64,000 nucleotides of DNA from Martinezella hainanensis (GCF_900094555.1 NZ_FMAC01000010.1:62001-126000); one strand, 5' to 3'. Positions 25,001 through 32,945 are shown, numbered from the stretch's first letter. The notes: generated from the sequence alone by a model not told the origin. Program-made: numbers and translations.

Positions 25001-25975
25001 CTCGAAGGGCAGGGATTGCCTGATAGCCGTATCGATTTCCTGGGCGAAGGCTTCTTGAACGTCCTTGAGTGTCATGGTGCCGGCAAGTTCCGGCGTCAGG
25101 ATCAACACGTCCTCGCTACGGGCGGCAACTTTCTGCCTTTCCGGGCGCGTGACCAGGCCGATCCTTTGAGTGCCGTATCCGGTATGGCGGCGCAGGGCGA
25201 TCCCGAGGGCGGCGAGCATGGCGCGAGACGTGTCAGCGGATGGTACCGGCACCTCAAGCACATGCTCGAACCAGGCCTCGTCGACCATGTTCTTTCCCGC
25301 CGACGTTTGCGGCAGCAGTGATGCGATGTTCTCCTGAGTCGTCAGTCGTTGGAACCAGAAGTCGACCAGTTCTGGTGCCGGGCTGCGCGGGGCACCGTTG
25401 GCACTCATCCACGACGCGGCGTCGGGCAGCGTTGTCTCCGCGACATCCACCGCTTCATGACCGCCGATATTGCGAAGGAAATCGGTCGCGAGCAGGTCAA
25501 GCGTTGCGGCATCGGCGAGGATGGCGTGGAGGGAAAATAGCGCACCCACGGCGCGCGCCTCTTGGGTCAGGAGGATGAAGCGGGCCGGATTGCCATCGGT
25601 AAGGTCCACCGGGCGAACTCGTTCGACCGCTGCAGCCGCGGTCAGCGCCTCGTCCAGATGATCGCCAGAGCCCAACTCCGTCTCGATGATGTCGACGAAG
25701 CGGTCGCTCCTCAGGATCTGCTGGACTGCGCCACCTGCCCGCGCCTCGAATTCCGAGGTGATGAGGGGATGTTGCCGCGAAAGTTTTGATAGACCTTCGC
25801 GCGCCACAGCAAGAGAGACTGGGGGAAAGGCGATGGCGAGTATTTGTCGCCCGTAGATGACTTCGTTACCCGTCTCCGACAATAGCCAGATACGTGACTG
25901 TGCCGGCGATAGCGAGCATTTGGCGAGGTAATCCGTATCGTTTGCTGCCTTGGCGTTCCGATCATGGACAGTCAT
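22001..25975 (-). CDS. Single-module siderophore NRPS: degenerate C, A, PCP, TE
   Basis: Nonribosomal peptide synthetase of 1324 residues from the ATG at 25975; an ATG at 26011 would add 12. Domains: a condensation-like domain (about 18-430), an adenylation domain (about 455-955), a carrier domain (Ser in DIGGQSL near 997) and a thioesterase (GWSWGG, Ser near 1127; likely His in TNHLTIIG near 1290). The A domain has normal cores, for example YTSGSTGVPKG, NGYGPTETI, YKSGDLGRW and NSKLDRAALP with the catalytic Lys. The condensation motif HHxxxDG reads HAILADA, so the catalytic second His is Ala. The likely role is to activate and oligomerise or cyclise an N-hydroxy-N-acyl diamino acid, as VbsS does for vicibactin (family knowledge; product inferred). 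It heads the operon with the N-hydroxylase and PPTase genes. Confidence 0.92.
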   Translation of the reverse strand: MTVHDRNAKAANDTDYLAKCSLSPAQSRIWLLSETGNEVIYGRQILAIAFPPVSLAVAREGLSKLSRQHPLITSEFEARAGGAVQQILRSDRFVDIIETELGSGDHLDEALTAAAAVERVRPVDLTDGNPARFILLTQEARAVGALFSLHAILADAATLDLLATDFLRNIGGHEAVDVAETTLPDAASWMSANGAPRSPAPELVDFWFQRLTTQENIASLLPQTSAGKNMVDEAWFEHVLEVPVPSADTSRAMLAALGIALRRHTGYGTQRIGLVTRPERQKVAARSEDVLILTPELAGTMTLKDVQEAFAQEIDTAIRQSLPFEALADALIRRDELFDTTGLVKTLLDVRPPLHLLKAVPNEAMVSSPVTSPARRDADLVITVSPASVDKLVIGVGFDPQKHDPKQIIRFADDLAIALAQLNANPATQVKQIPFVSPGELERLSAPYPDAPEPGDGTPIHEVISAQAKRRPNAFAVAQGEKSTTHGELEAAANRLAHRLIAMGIGPEKRVAIALEKSIDAIIAILAVLKSGGAFTPVEPDHPEARNRHILTAPGLSLVISRAKHIANLPSDIATPYLNLDAIDLSAESVDVPATTIAPQQLAYVIYTSGSTGVPKGVAVEHGPLAHHCKATLRIYEMSEESCEYPVLPFTSDGGHERWMVPLMAGGGVVLTQDKLATPEDAFAMMKRHGVNNASLPTSYVRGLAEYAGENSEIPRLRLYSFGGEALSQAVFDMITENLKAQLLINGYGPTETIMTPMIWKIPAGTRFEGTVAPIGRGVGDRRIYVLDADLAPVPVGVIGEIYIGGSGLARGYLGQPELTADRFIPDPFSQGGRLYKSGDLGRWREDGIVEFAGRVDHQIKLRGFRIEPGEIEAVLRSDQRVAEAVILLHNDGGRSSLVAYVVPREGESLSVTELRRTAMTALPDYMVPQTIMLIDRLPMGPNSKLDRAALPAPRIEREMVAPANDKEKAILEAWKDILDISDIGVTENFFDIGGQSLMAVRIVSRLKMRHPEWPLSIADMFNHPTVRDLALAIDGSHDETGVDVVYLRRNGDRPVLYCFPGLLVSTREYMRLVDYLGPEQPATGFICYSLTETKTLSTRVEDITARYAEAVRKKANGRPCAFLGWSWGGLLAYEAARQLGNDIDLRMIGMVDVCDMDEEFTVGIMPRFEDGIRDRTHAAVQSWLATTPMREDWKRLFAAMNEEVYEQFLHHVVKHNVKLPTDGPDIGSEEHTFWILIDNAMIFRNYRLEQSDFRVHAFAAEDSLTRALNVIDWRRYSPNATASEIVTGTNHLTIIGKTPFHQRFARRLDHAFAPVPLSKDTVK

Positions 25976-26144
25976 TTCTTCGCCATTCTCCCTGAATGTA
26001 CCTAAATACATATCTAATCAATCGAAATACAATAACGTATACATCTCAATATCTGCGATAGATATTAAGTTTAATCGATTGATATCTCTGACTTCTGGCG
26101 TCGATAAACTCGGATACTCCGAAAATTACATCGATGCAGCTGCA

Positions 26145-26230
26145 TGACGAACGGAGTTTTGGAAAATTCAGGAGATTTTCAAAAAATATTTTCCGAAAAT
26201 ATTTTGAATTTTTGCTGATGCCGTTCGTCA
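26145..26230. repeat. Inverted repeat TGACGAACGG / CCGTTCGTCA enclosing the palindrome
   Basis: Two perfect 10-base arms, at 26145-26154 and 26221-26230, are separated by 66 bases that include an AT-rich palindrome. It may form a large stem-loop in the acyltransferase leader (start 26301) or act as a pair of protein-binding half sites. Not a family that I recognise. Confidence 0.5.
26183..26205. promoter_or_regulatory. 23-base AT-rich palindrome, candidate operator
   Basis: Eleven perfectly paired bases on each side of a single central C: AAAATATTTTC, C, GAAAATATTTT. The one-base centre and length resemble metal-regulator operators (Fur/Irr type), but the sequence does not match the Fur box or the Irr ICE box. 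It lies about 100 bases upstream of the acyltransferase gene and 210 bases upstream of the NRPS gene. Confidence 0.5.
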
Positions 26231-26300
26231 CCGCAGAATTAGCGCTGTGCTTGGCCCGCCGATCTCAGCCGGCGTGGTTCCGAAGATATGGAGATGAATT

Positions 26301-27452
26301 ATGGATGTTTCCCTGGCGATCAGAAGCGATGGGACAGCGGAGAAATCCTTTGATCTGCGCCTGCCGCTATCGGGTTTTGAGAGCAGCGTGCTTGCCTGCG
26401 ACCAGCCGCTCATCATATCGGCGAGGCCTGCGCCGGGGAGCTTTCGCGTCGAGCATCACGGGGTGACGGTGGCCTCAGGTCATCTATCGGGGACGACCGC
26501 CAATCTTCTGATCTTCGATACAATCTCCACGGCAGCCTCGTCGCTTCCTGGCGAGGATATCGTCAACGCCGTGTCTGAAGCCGTTCTGGCATGCAATCCG
26601 CAGCTGGATTGCTTCGAGATCGAGCTCGCTGATGGCGGCCTCGCAACGCGTCTGGCGGAAGCGGGTGCCATCGAGCGGCGCGGCGATCGCCTGATCGTGC
26701 GTCCGCAATCGTTCTTCCAGCAGGCAAAATCCTGGCTTGGAAGCGTGCCGCGCAGCTATCCGGAAGTGCCGGTACTGACGAACGGCGCCCTTCATCCGCA
26801 GCGGCCGCCGAAGCCCGTCGGCCGTGTCTATAGCCGCTTCATTCCCTGGTTGAACACGCAACTCGGTTTTCATGTCGCCGATATCGAGACCGATCTTCCG
26901 CATTTCCATCGTTGGATGAATGATCCGAGGGTGGCCGCCATATGGGAGGACAGCGGCGATCTCTCCTATCATCGCGATTTCATCGCGGGCCGCCTTGCCG
27001 ATCCTCGCACATTGCCGCTGATCGGCACCTTTGGCGGCGTGCCCTTCGGTTATTTCGAGCTCTACTGGGCGAAGGAAGACAGGATAGGGCCGCACTACGA
27101 GGCCGATGGCTATGACCGCGGCTGGCATGTGGCGATCGGCGAGGATGATTTCCGCGGAAAGGCCTTCGTCAGCGCCTGGTTGCCGTCGTTGATGCACTAC
27201 ATGTTCCTGGCCGATCCGCGTACCCGCCGTATCGTCGGCGAACCGATCCACCATCACGCCCAGCAAATCCGCAATCTCGACCGTTCCGGCTTCGCCAAGG
27301 TCAAGCACATTCAGTTCCCGCACAAGAAGGCGCTGCTGGTCATGCTCCTGCGCGAGCGCTTCTTCATGGATCGGCTGCTATCGCCGGATCTCAGCGGCTT
27401 GTCCACAGAGGATGGGCAGCCTGTCCTTGGCTCGCTGGCGCGGGGCGCCTGA
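26301..27452 (+). CDS. Siderophore N-hydroxy-diamine acyltransferase (IucB/RhbD/VbsA family)
   Basis: Acyl-CoA-dependent enzyme of 383 residues that acylates the hydroxylated side-chain amine to make the hydroxamate. The C-terminal GNAT domain carries the family signatures HFHRWMNDPRVAAIWEDSG near residue 205, FGYFELYWAKEDRIGPHY near 250 and RGWHVAIGEDDFRGK near 275. The N-terminal 150 residues form the extra domain typical of IucB/RhbD/VbsA-like proteins. The acyl donor (acetyl-, hydroxybutyryl- or another acyl-CoA) cannot be read from the sequence. It is the first gene of the plus-strand operon, and its stop overlaps the start of the MATE gene (TGATG). Confidence 0.9.
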   Translation: MDVSLAIRSDGTAEKSFDLRLPLSGFESSVLACDQPLIISARPAPGSFRVEHHGVTVASGHLSGTTANLLIFDTISTAASSLPGEDIVNAVSEAVLACNPQLDCFEIELADGGLATRLAEAGAIERRGDRLIVRPQSFFQQAKSWLGSVPRSYPEVPVLTNGALHPQRPPKPVGRVYSRFIPWLNTQLGFHVADIETDLPHFHRWMNDPRVAAIWEDSGDLSYHRDFIAGRLADPRTLPLIGTFGGVPFGYFELYWAKEDRIGPHYEADGYDRGWHVAIGEDDFRGKAFVSAWLPSLMHYMFLADPRTRRIVGEPIHHHAQQIRNLDRSGFAKVKHIQFPHKKALLVMLLRERFFMDRLLSPDLSGLSTEDGQPVLGSLARGA

Positions 27453-28822
27453 TGAAGACAGCCGTCGATATGAACGATCCGCGCATCAAGCGGCTTGTTC
27501 TGGCGGTCGCGCTCCCGGCGGTGGCAGGACTGGCTGCCAGTGCCGGGCATCATGCGATCAACGCGATCTTCCTGGGAGCGCTTGGCCCGGACGTGCTGGC
27601 AGGCATCAGTCTCGTCATGCCGCTGTTTCTGCTTGTTGCGGCAGCCGGTCAGGGGCTGGGTATAGGGCTTGCGACGCTGCTTGCGCGTTATCTCGGCGAA
27701 GGGGATCTCAAAGCCGCGTCGTCGGTCGCCACGACAGCGCTCGCGGCGACGATCCCGCTTGGCATTGCCTTGTCGATCCTGATCTATCTCGGTTTGCCGG
27801 ACTTTGTCGGTGCCCTCGGTGCAAGCGGCAATCTTCTTGCCCCCGGGCTCGACTATGGTCGGCTGCTCGCTTTCGGCCTGACGCTCGGGCTTTTGCAGGC
27901 TATCTGCGATTTCATTGCGATTGCCGAGGGCAATTCGCGTTTTTCGATGATCGTGTTGATCGCGAGCTTCGCGTTGAACGCGGTTCTCGATCCCATCTTC
28001 ATTTTCCTCTTCAAGTTCGGTGCGTCCGGTGCGGCATTGGCGACCATTGTGTCGTCCATCGCCGCCCTTGCGTGCTATGTCGCCTACTTCCTGCGTCGAT
28101 GGGGAACGGTGAGCGTGACCGGCGGAGCGATACGCTGGCAACTGCTTTGGCCGATCGCACGGATCGGCCTTCCCGCTGCTGCAACAAGCATCGTTACGGG
28201 CCTCGGATTTCTGGTCCTGATGCGGGAGGCAGCAGTCCATGGCGGCGATACAGGCGTTGCAGCCACTGCAATCGCCATCCGCTTGATGACCCTGGGACAG
28301 CTCCCTCTGTTCGGCTTTTGCCTCGGCGCTCAGAGTGTCGTCAGCCATGCCTTTGGCGCCGGCGATGCCGAGCGGTTGAAGGCCGCTATCCGGTTCATGC
28401 TGGCCGTGACACTACCGGTCGCATTGCTCTATTCCGCCCTGCTGTTCCTGGCCGCGGAGCCAATCGCACGTCTGTTCACCGATAGTCCAGACGTTATCGG
28501 CGAGGCGGCTACGTGGCTGCGGTTCCTCTTTCCGATCTTTCCGCTTGCGGCCTTTCAATCCGTCCTGCTCGTCATGCTGCAATCGCGGGGCAGGGCCGGC
28601 CTGTCTGCGCTCGTGGGGCTTGCGCCGCAGGGCTATCTGCTGATCCCGCTTCTGCTCATGCTGCCGCTTTGGATGGGCTTTGCCGGTGTCGCCGCTGCTG
28701 CTGCCACCGCTGCCATTCTGGCTGCCATCCTCGGCGCTTTTGTCGGATGGCGCGAATGGCTCGCCATTCTGCCCGCCGATGCACCGGGCCGCCTTGCTGG
28801 CCAATCGACACTTCACTCCTGA
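27452..28822 (+). CDS. MATE family efflux transporter, probable siderophore exporter
   Basis: Inner-membrane multidrug/toxin-extrusion protein of 456 residues with about 12 predicted transmembrane helices arranged as two homologous halves. The N-terminal half has the RYLGEGDLKAA segment and the second half the matching AFGAGDAERLKAA segment, a MATE hallmark. The start overlaps the acyltransferase stop codon, so the two are co-translated. This coupling makes export of the siderophore or of a precursor the likeliest job; MATE-type exporters occur in several hydroxamate clusters. Confidence 0.88.
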   Translation: MKTAVDMNDPRIKRLVLAVALPAVAGLAASAGHHAINAIFLGALGPDVLAGISLVMPLFLLVAAAGQGLGIGLATLLARYLGEGDLKAASSVATTALAATIPLGIALSILIYLGLPDFVGALGASGNLLAPGLDYGRLLAFGLTLGLLQAICDFIAIAEGNSRFSMIVLIASFALNAVLDPIFIFLFKFGASGAALATIVSSIAALACYVAYFLRRWGTVSVTGGAIRWQLLWPIARIGLPAAATSIVTGLGFLVLMREAAVHGGDTGVAATAIAIRLMTLGQLPLFGFCLGAQSVVSHAFGAGDAERLKAAIRFMLAVTLPVALLYSALLFLAAEPIARLFTDSPDVIGEAATWLRFLFPIFPLAAFQSVLLVMLQSRGRAGLSALVGLAPQGYLLIPLLLMLPLWMGFAGVAAAAATAAILAAILGAFVGWREWLAILPADAPGRLAGQSTLHS

Positions 28823-28836
28823 CCATGAGGAACGCC

Positions 28837-30018
28837 ATGAACGAGACGCCGAGATTCGATGCTTACCGCCACGCCATTCCAGAGCCGCTGATGCCGCCGC
28901 GCGACGATCCTTTCGATGCGGCCGTGCCGCCGATCTACCAGACATCGCTCTTCCTGTTCGATAGCTACAAGGAGCTGGAAGACGTCTTCGCCGGCCGTTC
29001 GAAGAAGCCTATCTATTCACGTGGCGACAATCCGACCGTGCGGCTTTTGGAGCGCAAGATCGCCGAGATGGAAGGCGCGGAAGAGGCGCGCGCCTTTTCA
29101 AGCGGCATGGGTGCGATTGCTGCCGCGGTTCTGGCGTTCGTTGGACCCGGCGACCGTATCGTCACCGTGCGGCATGTCTATAGCGATGCCTTCCGCTTCT
29201 TCGAAAAAGTGCTGAAGCGCTTCGGTGTCGTCGTCGACTATATCGACGGCACCGATACGCAAGCCATGCTTGCCGCACTTCCCGGTGCCAAGTTGGCCTA
29301 TCTCGAAAACCCGACCTCGATGGTTTTCGAGCTGCAGGATCTGACTGCCATCGCCGAGGCCGCTCGCCGCCATGGCGTCGTGACGATGGTCGACAATTCC
29401 TGGGCAACGCCGCTCTTCCAGAAGCCTCTCTCCGTCGGCATCGATATCGTCATCCATGCTGCCTCGAAATATCTGGGCGGACAGAGCGACACGGTGGCGG
29501 GTCTTGTTACCGGCTCCAAGGCACATATCGATCGCATCAACAGCGAAATCTACCCCTATACGGGTGCGAAACTCGCGCCGTTCGAGGCATGGCTCGTCCT
29601 GCGCAATCTGGAGACGCTGCCATTCCGCATGCGCCACCACCATGAAGCCGGGCTCGAGGTAGCTTCCTGGCTGCAGGCACATGAGGACGTGACCAATGTC
29701 ATGCACCCGGCGCTGGGCGAGCATCCCGGCAAACGAACCTTCAGCGGGTTTGGCGGGCTGTTTTCCTTCGAGGTCTCCGACCGCATCGACGTCGCCGACT
29801 TTGTCGACGCCTTGGGTCTCATTCGCATCGGTGTCAGCTGGGGTGGCCCGGAGAGCCTCGTGGTCCCTGCCAAGGCAGCACTAAGCATCTCGCCCGAAAC
29901 CAATGTCTTTGCACGCTTCGGCGTCACCGACCGCACGATCCGCTTGAACGTCGGGCTGCACTCGGCCAAGGAAGTCATTGCCGATATCGAGCAGGCACTT
30001 GCAGCCGCCAAGCGCTAG
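28837..30018 (+). CDS. Trans-sulfuration family PLP enzyme (cystathionine/methionine lyase-like)
   Basis: PLP-dependent Cys/Met-metabolism enzyme of 393 residues. I chose the ATG at 28837, which has AGGAA five bases upstream; an ATG four codons earlier (28825) is possible. The family signature around the PLP lysine is IHAASKYLGGQSD with Lys 211. Other landmarks are YSRGDNPTVRLLE near residue 60, SSGMGAIAAA near 89 and VDNSWATP near 184. It is 14 bases downstream of the MATE gene and so within the siderophore operon. Members perform beta- or gamma-elimination or replacement on Cys, homocysteine or cystathionine. Its place in hydroxamate biosynthesis is not obvious, and I do not assign a specific reaction. 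Confidence 0.82.
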   Translation: MNETPRFDAYRHAIPEPLMPPRDDPFDAAVPPIYQTSLFLFDSYKELEDVFAGRSKKPIYSRGDNPTVRLLERKIAEMEGAEEARAFSSGMGAIAAAVLAFVGPGDRIVTVRHVYSDAFRFFEKVLKRFGVVVDYIDGTDTQAMLAALPGAKLAYLENPTSMVFELQDLTAIAEAARRHGVVTMVDNSWATPLFQKPLSVGIDIVIHAASKYLGGQSDTVAGLVTGSKAHIDRINSEIYPYTGAKLAPFEAWLVLRNLETLPFRMRHHHEAGLEVASWLQAHEDVTNVMHPALGEHPGKRTFSGFGGLFSFEVSDRIDVADFVDALGLIRIGVSWGGPESLVVPAKAALSISPETNVFARFGVTDRTIRLNVGLHSAKEVIADIEQALAAAKR

Positions 30019-30047
30019 CTAGCCGCGGCGCGTCTACATCATGAAAG

Positions 30048-30074
30048 GGGTGGAGTGACACAGTCGCTCCGCCC
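30048..30074 (+). terminator. Possible terminator/attenuator hairpin between the PLP enzyme gene and lysA
   Basis: An 11-base-pair stem with two U-G wobbles (GGGTGGAGTGA with TCGCTCCGCCC, loop CACAG) lies 30 bases after the stop codon, followed by an A/T-rich but not T-only stretch (ATACTATTATTCATTATT). It may reduce read-through into lysA or mark the end of the first transcript; lysA would then have its own promoter in the 50 AT-rich bases that follow. Confidence 0.5.
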
Positions 30075-30124
30075 ATACTATTATTCATTATTGATCTATT
30101 CCCGCCCAGACCGATTGAGACAAG

Positions 30125-31369
30125 ATGACCATTCCTTCCAATGAAACGCTGAGCGCGCTTGCCGCCGAATACGGAACGCCGCTCTGGATTTATGATGCTG
30201 CCGCGATCCGCCGCCGCATCGCGCAACTCTCCGCCTTCGATGTCATTCGCTACGCGCAGAAGGCCTGTTCGAACATTCATATCCTGCAGGAGATGCGCAA
30301 GGCCGGTGTTAGGGTCGATGCCGTTTCGCTCGGCGAGATCGATCGGGCGATGCGGGCGGGCTTTTCAGCCGGCAATGCGTCGGGAGCTGCGCAGATCGTA
30401 TTCACCGCGGATGTCTTCGACCGGCCGACGTTGGAACGCGTCATTGCCGACAAGGTCGAGGTCAATATAGGCTCCATCGACATGCTGCATCAGCTGGGTG
30501 AGCGCTCGCCCGGCCATCGGGTCTGGCTGCGCATCAATCCCGGCTTCGGGCATGGCCATAGCAAGAAGACCAACACCGGCGGCGAAACAAGCAAGCACGG
30601 CATCTGGTTCGAGCAATTGCAGGAGGCCGTGGCGCTGACGCGCCAGTATTCTCTGAAGCTTGTCGGGCTGCACATGCATATTGGCTCCGGGGTGGACTAC
30701 GGGCACCTGGAGCGCGTCTGCGGCGCGATGATTGAATTCTGCCGTGCCCTGGATGTGGATATCGAGGCGATTTCCGCCGGAGGCGGCCTCTCCGTGCCCT
30801 ATAGGGAGGGCGAAGAAGAAATCGATCCAGCTCATTATTTTTCGCTCTGGGATAAAGCACGGCGCGAGATCGAGGCGCATTTCGGCCATTCGATCCGATT
30901 GGAGATCGAGCCAGGACGCTTTCTGACGGCGGATTCCGGCGTGCTGCTTGCCGAGGTGCGGGCGGTCAAGATGATGGGCCGCAATCGCTTCGTGCTTGTC
31001 GATGCCGGTTTCAGCGATCTCGCCAGACCGGCCATGTATGGCAGCTACCATCATATCTCCGTTATCCCGGGCACGACGCCACGAGACGCCGGCGGTGCAA
31101 TTTTCCCAACCGTCGTCGCAGGCCCGCTCTGCGAATCGGGCGATGTCTTCACACAGACGGACAATGGCACGGTAGAGACGCGCGATTTGCCCGAAGCCCA
31201 TGTCGGCGACTATCTCGTCTTCCATGGGACCGGTGCGTACGGGGCGACGATGTCGTCGAACTATAACAGCCGGCTTTATGCACCGGAGGTCCTGATCGAC
31301 GGCGAGACACATCGATTGATCCGCAGGCGCCAGACACTCGATGAGCTCTTCACGCTGGAAGCCATCTAG
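30125..31369 (+). CDS. lysA: Diaminopimelate decarboxylase, E. coli LysA type
   Basis: PLP-dependent group IV decarboxylase of 414 residues that converts meso-diaminopimelate to L-lysine. It follows E. coli LysA almost block by block: RYAQKACSNIHIL with the PLP Lys 46, VSLGEI, GHGHSKKTNTGGE, SKHGIW, LHMHIGSGVDY, SAGGGLSVPY, LEIEPGRFL, GPLCESGDVFT and MSSNYNSRLYAPEVL. This marks the gammaproteobacterial-type enzyme rather than ornithine or arginine decarboxylase. Sited next to siderophore genes, it probably supplies lysine for hydroxamate synthesis rather than for growth. A chromosomal housekeeping lysA is expected elsewhere. The start is supported by GAGACAAG upstream. Confidence 0.9.
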   Translation: MTIPSNETLSALAAEYGTPLWIYDAAAIRRRIAQLSAFDVIRYAQKACSNIHILQEMRKAGVRVDAVSLGEIDRAMRAGFSAGNASGAAQIVFTADVFDRPTLERVIADKVEVNIGSIDMLHQLGERSPGHRVWLRINPGFGHGHSKKTNTGGETSKHGIWFEQLQEAVALTRQYSLKLVGLHMHIGSGVDYGHLERVCGAMIEFCRALDVDIEAISAGGGLSVPYREGEEEIDPAHYFSLWDKARREIEAHFGHSIRLEIEPGRFLTADSGVLLAEVRAVKMMGRNRFVLVDAGFSDLARPAMYGSYHHISVIPGTTPRDAGGAIFPTVVAGPLCESGDVFTQTDNGTVETRDLPEAHVGDYLVFHGTGAYGATMSSNYNSRLYAPEVLIDGETHRLIRRRQTLDELFTLEAI

Positions 31370-31527
31370 GTACGGCTGATTTCAAGGTGAAGGAACAGCT
31401 TCCACTTCGGCCAAGCGGGGGCTTTTCTGCGGTTGCGAAATGAATATAGTGACCACGACCTTGCGTCGTGGCGCTCGGACGTTCTCACATCGTTACCGGC
31501 CGCAAGGCGCGAAAGTTCTGCACCGCT

Positions 31528-32943
31528 ATGCTGGCCTGGCTTGATCAGAAAACCGAAATCGTCGAACACACCGATCAATCGTCACGCTATTTCGAGCCGG
31601 CTCACGCCGCTTACTATAGCGGGAAGCCCGGCCAACCGCTGAAGCTCATGCTGCAGGCGCGCAGCGACTTTCTGTCGATCTGGCGTCGCGCCGATTATCG
31701 TGAGCACGTGGCGGAGTTCAAGCTGCTTGGTCGCCAGCTGATCATCGTCAATTCGCCTGAGGCAATCCGCTATGTGGTCGCCAAGCGACATGAGAATTTC
31801 GAGCGCAAGACGCCGCAGATGCGCCGCGCGCTGGAATATCTGCTGGGCGACGGCTTGTTCATTTCCGACAAGGAGACCTGGAAGCAGCGCCGGCCTCTGG
31901 TCTCCGACATCGTGCACAAAAACCGCGTGCCGGCCTTTGGCGCGATCATGCAGAGCACGGCCAGCGAGCTTGCCGACCGCTGGCAAAGCTTGGGCGAAGG
32001 CGCTGAGGTCAACGCCTTGTTCGAGATGGCCGGGCTGACGGCGGAGATCATCTCTCGCAGCGTCTTCGGCAATGATCTCGGCGAGGAAAGCGCCAATGCC
32101 GTCACGGAAGGCTTTGCCAGCTACCAGTCGCTGGTCGATTCCGTCAATTTCGGCTATTTTCTCGGTTTTGACGAGGGTCTGCCGATCATCAGGACGCCGA
32201 GCTTGAGCCGGTCGGTCAAACGCATTCACCGTATCATCGATCAGGTGATCGAAGATCATCTTGCCGGCAAGGGTGACAACAGTTCGATGGTCGAGCTGCT
32301 GATCCGACGGCAGCAACGCAATCCCGAGCTGAAACTCGATGTCGTGGCGCTTCGAAACGAGGCTGCCACCATCTTCATGGCCGGCCACGAAACCACCGCT
32401 GCAACCCTGACCTGGGCCTGGTACCTGTTGGCAGGTGCTCCCTGGGTGGAAGAGGCTGTCCATGCTGAAATCGAGGCTGTTTGCGGCGACCGGGTCCCTT
32501 CGATTGACGATGTCGCAAGGCTCGACTGGTGCCGTGCAGTCATTGAGGAGACGTTGCGCCTCTATCCCCCCGTACCGATCCTGGCGCGTCAGGCGGCCGA
32601 GCCGGACCAGATCGGTGACGTGAAGGTACGCAAGGCTGCGCTGGTGCTGATCGTGCCGTGGATACTGCATCGCACGGATTCGCTCTTCCCCGAGCCGCAT
32701 CGCTTTCACCCGGAGCGTTTCCTCGGCGAGGCACGGCCGGCACCCTACAGCTATATTCCCTTCGCCGCCGGTCCGCGTGTATGCCCCGGTCTGCAATTCG
32801 GCCTCACCGAGGCGATCCTCTGTCTGGCGATCCTGGCTCAGCGTTTCCGCGTTCGGATCAGGGACGGACATAAGGTTCAGCCACAATGCCGCCTGACACT
32901 GCGTCCGCGTGACGGCATGCCCGTGACATTGCATAGGCGCTGA
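31528..32943 (+). CDS. Cytochrome P450
   Basis: Soluble heme monooxygenase of 471 residues from the ATG at 31528; an in-frame GTG at 31468 would add 20. The I-helix motif is AGHETTA, the K-helix EETLRLYPP (ExxR), then the PERF motif (HRFHPERFLG) and the heme-binding loop PFAAGPRVCPGLQFG with Cys 419 as iron ligand. The architecture resembles bacterial fatty-acid/alkane-type P450s (CYP4/CYP102-like layout). No ferredoxin or reductase gene is adjacent. It ends two bases before the LpxL-like acyltransferase gene, so the pair is one unit, and it sits 158 bases after lysA on the same strand. The substrate is unknown. Confidence 0.9.
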   Translation: MLAWLDQKTEIVEHTDQSSRYFEPAHAAYYSGKPGQPLKLMLQARSDFLSIWRRADYREHVAEFKLLGRQLIIVNSPEAIRYVVAKRHENFERKTPQMRRALEYLLGDGLFISDKETWKQRRPLVSDIVHKNRVPAFGAIMQSTASELADRWQSLGEGAEVNALFEMAGLTAEIISRSVFGNDLGEESANAVTEGFASYQSLVDSVNFGYFLGFDEGLPIIRTPSLSRSVKRIHRIIDQVIEDHLAGKGDNSSMVELLIRRQQRNPELKLDVVALRNEAATIFMAGHETTAATLTWAWYLLAGAPWVEEAVHAEIEAVCGDRVPSIDDVARLDWCRAVIEETLRLYPPVPILARQAAEPDQIGDVKVRKAALVLIVPWILHRTDSLFPEPHRFHPERFLGEARPAPYSYIPFAAGPRVCPGLQFGLTEAILCLAILAQRFRVRIRDGHKVQPQCRLTLRPRDGMPVTLHRR

Positions 32944-32945
32944 GG

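Larger units (their letters stand above)
25976..26300. promoter_or_regulatory. Divergent promoter region of the siderophore biosynthesis operons
   Basis: An AT-rich 325-base gap between the NRPS operon (minus) and the acyltransferase operon (plus). It holds a 23-base perfect palindrome, a larger 10-base inverted repeat around it, and a direct repeat TCCGAAAAT at 26118-26126 and 26192-26200. I found no TGA-N9-TCA motif, which suits control through the sigma factor rather than directly by RirA. No gene is visible. Confidence 0.6.

Noticed and set aside
30125..31369. Reading of the group IV decarboxylase as ornithine or arginine decarboxylase making a diamine for a desferrioxamine-type siderophore
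   Set aside because: The conserved blocks follow E. coli LysA so closely that diaminopimelate is the better substrate, and no IucA/IucC-type (NIS) synthetase is present for a diamine-hydroxamate route.
31453..31471. Perfect 7-base-pair hairpin CCACGAC-CTTGC-GTCGTGG between lysA and the P450 gene
   Set aside because: No T-run follows and it overlaps a possible GTG start of the P450 gene, so I do not call it a terminator. It could still be a leader structure.
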